Assembly: GCA_019843655.1 (NCBI GenBank)
Contig: JACDQD010000003.1
Location: 30,306,224 to 30,370,223 of the forward strand
Direction of reading: 5' to 3'
DNA from: Lethocerus indicus
Taxonomy: Eukaryota > Arthropoda > Insecta > Hemiptera > Belostomatidae
Length of the DNA stretch: 64,000 bases
A program made the translations under genes and the position numbers. This document shows, one piece after another, positions 61,552 through 64,000 of the stretch (positions are counted from its first letter, which is position 1; every line of letters begins with the position of its first letter). The notes beneath the pieces are model-generated. The model saw only the letters and a list, made by a program, of their open reading frames with translations, made no database searches and had not been told where the DNA came from.

Positions 61552-62615
61552 TTTACGATTATAAAAGTTCTCCTGTTGATCCAAAATTTATTGAAAAAAA
61601 TTTAATTTTAGTAATCCTGTTAATCGGAGCATGTGCACCAGACGAATTTTAGTTAAGTACATTTCCGCACCACACTCAGGAGGGCGCTAGTTAATCGGTG
61701 TAAATGTACCCAACGAACTTTAGTTAAGTACATTTCCGCACCACCCTCACGGGGCGCTAGTTTATCGGTGCAAGTGTACCCAACGAACTTTAGTTAAGTA
61801 CATTTCCACACCACACTCAGAGGGCGCTAGTTTATCGGTGCAAGTGTACCCAACGAACTTTAGTTAAGTACATTTCCGCACCACCCTCAGGGGGCGCTAG
61901 TTTATCGGTGCAAGTGTACCCAACGAACTTTAGTTAAGTACATTTCCGCACCACACTCAGAGGGGCGCTAGTTTATCGGTGCAAGTGTACCCAACGAACT
62001 TTAGTTAAGTACATTTCCGCACCACCCTCAGGGGGCGCTAGTTTATCGGTGCAAGTGTACCCAACGAACTTTAGTTAAGTACATTTCCGCACCACCCTCA
62101 GGGGGCGCTAGTTTATCGGTGCAAGTGTACCCAACGAACTTTAGTTAAGTACATTTCCGCACCACACTCAGAGGGGCGCTAGTTTATCGGTGCAAGTGTA
62201 CCCAACGAACTTTAGTTAAGTACATTTCCGCACCACACTCAGAGGGGCGCTAGTTTATCGGTGCAAGTGTACCCAACGAACTTTAGTTAAGTACATTTCC
62301 GCACCACACTCAGAGGGCGCTAGTTTATCGGTGCAAGTGTACCCAACGAACTTTAGTTAAGTACATTTCCGCACCACACTCAGAGGGGCGCTAGTTTATC
62401 GGTGCAAGTGTACCCAACGAACTTTAGTTAAGTACATTTCCGCACCACACTCAGAGGGCGCTAGTTTATCGGTGCAAGTGTACCCAACGAACTTTAGTTA
62501 AGTACATTTCCGCACCACACTCAGAGGGGCGCTAGTTTATCGGTGCAAGTGTACCCAACGAACTTTAGTTAAGTACATATCCGCACCACCCTCAGGGGCG
62601 CTAGTTTATCGGTGC
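61552..62615 (-). repeat. 70-bp tandem repeat array, inverted, about 14 copies, with flank
   Basis: TTAGTTAAGTACATTTCCGC repeats every 70-71 bp from 61650 to about 62563, followed by a partial unit. This is the reverse complement of the 30.2 kb array. The flank at 61552-61590 (TATTTACGATTATAAAAGTT, CTCCTGTTGATCC) is the inverted counterpart of the flank at 30982. Units alternate between CACACTCAGAGGGG and CACCCTCAGGGGG variants. The outermost unit (61650-61720) is the most diverged. Confidence 0.98.
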
Positions 62616-62623
62616 ATATATAA

Positions 62624-62676
<53 letters not shown>
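62616..62676. repeat. (TA)n microsatellite abutting the satellite array
   Basis: ATATATAAATTTATATA then a pure TA run, beginning directly after the partial satellite unit. The microsatellite probably marks the other end of the element. Confidence 0.95.
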
Positions 62677-62677
<1 letters not shown>

Positions 62678-63703
62678 CCCCGTCTTTAAAAGTTGGAGAA
62701 CTCTCTACAGTTACAGGGTGACCCCATAGACAAATACACTAAATGAAACGATTATATTTTTGTATACCAGATTAGCAGTCATTGAATTCACCCGCGTGAA
62801 TTGGACGGTAAATACACAAAGTATCCGGGGGCGTATTTCCGGGAGCCGTAGTCTCTGGGGGCGGAGGACGCATTTGTTGCGCGGGTTGCACTTGATTCGG
62901 ATTGAATGGGGCTTCCGTTCTCAATGTGGGGGTTACTCCTAATGAAATGGATTCAGATTCAAAAAACGATTCACAGATCCCAGCCCCCGACCGCCGCCTC
63001 CGCAAACCTCCCTAATTAGACGCCCATTATTCTCCGGCTGTACCGTTGAATGCAATGTCAAATTAACCCGCTATATTTATTCCGATATTCCGCAGCGGGG
63101 GTTGTTTAGCAACGGCAAATAGGCGGGCGAGCATTTGAACACGACTCTTGTTTCATCAATCCGGCACATCGCTCGCATCCAGAGATTCCAGTCAATAGTC
63201 ATTCGAACAATCACACGCTATGTTTCGAATGTTCGTGACTTCTATACGCCGACAAGTCCTTTCGGTTCCTGAAGTCCCACTCCCAAGTCTCATCCCATTT
63301 TACTCTCCTTCCCATTTCAACGCACGTGGATATTGGCGGCGGTCTCTTTATTCGTGAGAAGCACGACCGAAAGGCCTTTTCTGAATATTTATTTAAGCTT
63401 AAAAGTTACGCGCTCCACTTTGAACTGAGCGCGAGAAACATTCCAAAAAATGAAGTGACAAAAACAGTTAACATTTATGGACCGGTCGACCACAAATGTT
63501 AATAATACGGTTGGAGGGTTACACGGACAGAACTTAAGTTCGCAGGGTTTCGGGAAGTTGTATAATAATGTACTGGCAGTACACGTTGGCTGGTACAGTC
63601 ATTATCTCGGCCATTGGACCGAATTTATATGTGCCCAAGTTCTCTAATCTCCAAATACCCCAACAGAGAGAGAGAGAGAAACACAATTGCTTTAATCAAA
63701 GAA

Positions 63704-63705
<2 letters not shown>
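62677..63705. other. Intergenic, nothing recognised
   Basis: No supportable gene or repeat. Confidence 0.5.

Positions 63706-63758
<53 letters not shown>
63706..63758. repeat. (TA)n microsatellite
   Basis: Pure TA run. Confidence 0.97.
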
Positions 63759-63761
<3 letters not shown>

Positions 63762-64000
63762 TTGTGTGCGCGTGTGAACAAGCAAAAACACATATGTCAC
63801 TCCTTAAATACATTTCAAGCACAAAATGACCAAAGTTGCCACTTCGGCTATATAAGCGGGGAATTTTAAAAAAGTAATTTAACTAAGTAATTCAACTGTC
63901 TAAGAGGGTGATGTACAGACACACTATATGGCCGAGGATCGAGTCCAATTCAAAAGTTCGCGAACCATCAATTATTAGCCATCAATCGGAAAATAAGAAA
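63759..64000. other. Window end; TATA-like motif at 63849
   Basis: GGCTATATAAGCGG at 63847-63860 looks like a TATA box, but there is no initiator at the right distance and no gene follows before the window ends. Confidence 0.3.

Noticed and set aside
63849..63856. TATATAAG as a promoter
   Set aside because: No initiator at 25-32 bp and no gene before the window ends.

Overview
This looks like a gene-poor stretch of an arthropod nuclear genome, most likely an insect or other hexapod. The evidence is GT-AG introns, TATA boxes paired with arthropod-type TCAG initiators, a single-domain chitin-binding (CPAP1-like) cuticle protein gene, long GA, TA and TG microsatellites, and dense remains of transposable elements. 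There are no bacterial operons and no complete tRNA, rRNA or CRISPR features.

One gene is well supported: a four-coding-exon plus-strand gene at 40082-42409. It encodes a 131-residue secreted protein with a signal peptide, one six-cysteine CBM14 domain, a short basic tail and a poly(A) signal. A TATA box, an initiator and a noncoding exon with a GTGAGT donor at 35786-35929 are the likely promoter and 5' exon, followed by a 4.1 kb intron. A second probable gene starts at 55995: an 89-codon first coding exon with a signal peptide and a GTGAGT donor, whose remaining exons are not found in the window. A possible terminal exon (33359-33468) and a second TATA/Inr core promoter (43829-43856) are weaker.

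The repeat landscape dominates. (1) A dispersed family, here called family A, occurs at about 15 loci in both orientations, often as head-to-head inverted pairs. Two insertions have 14-bp and 12-bp direct flanking duplications. Its conserved core resembles a hammerhead ribozyme (CTGANGA, stem II, GAAA, GTC, with a matching stem I). One locus sits beside a decayed GIY-YIG endonuclease domain, which suggests a Penelope-like retroelement. (2) A 70-bp tandem repeat forms two arrays in opposite orientation (30.2-30.95 kb and 61.65-62.6 kb) with a shared flank, plus a single unit nested in a family A pair at 49.2 kb. Part of the unit is also found joined to family A at 9.8 and 20.65 kb. (3) A 43-bp tandem repeat forms a large inverted structure (about 4.02-5.82 kb) resembling a foldback element. 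(4) There is a small MITE with 37-bp perfect TIRs, a second short dispersed family (family B), an LTR-like segment and many microsatellites.

The gene and the repeats meet in intron 3 of the cuticle gene. A family A copy runs up to the last coding exon, so its 3' splice site appears to be transposon-derived. Remaining stretches show no recognisable genes.
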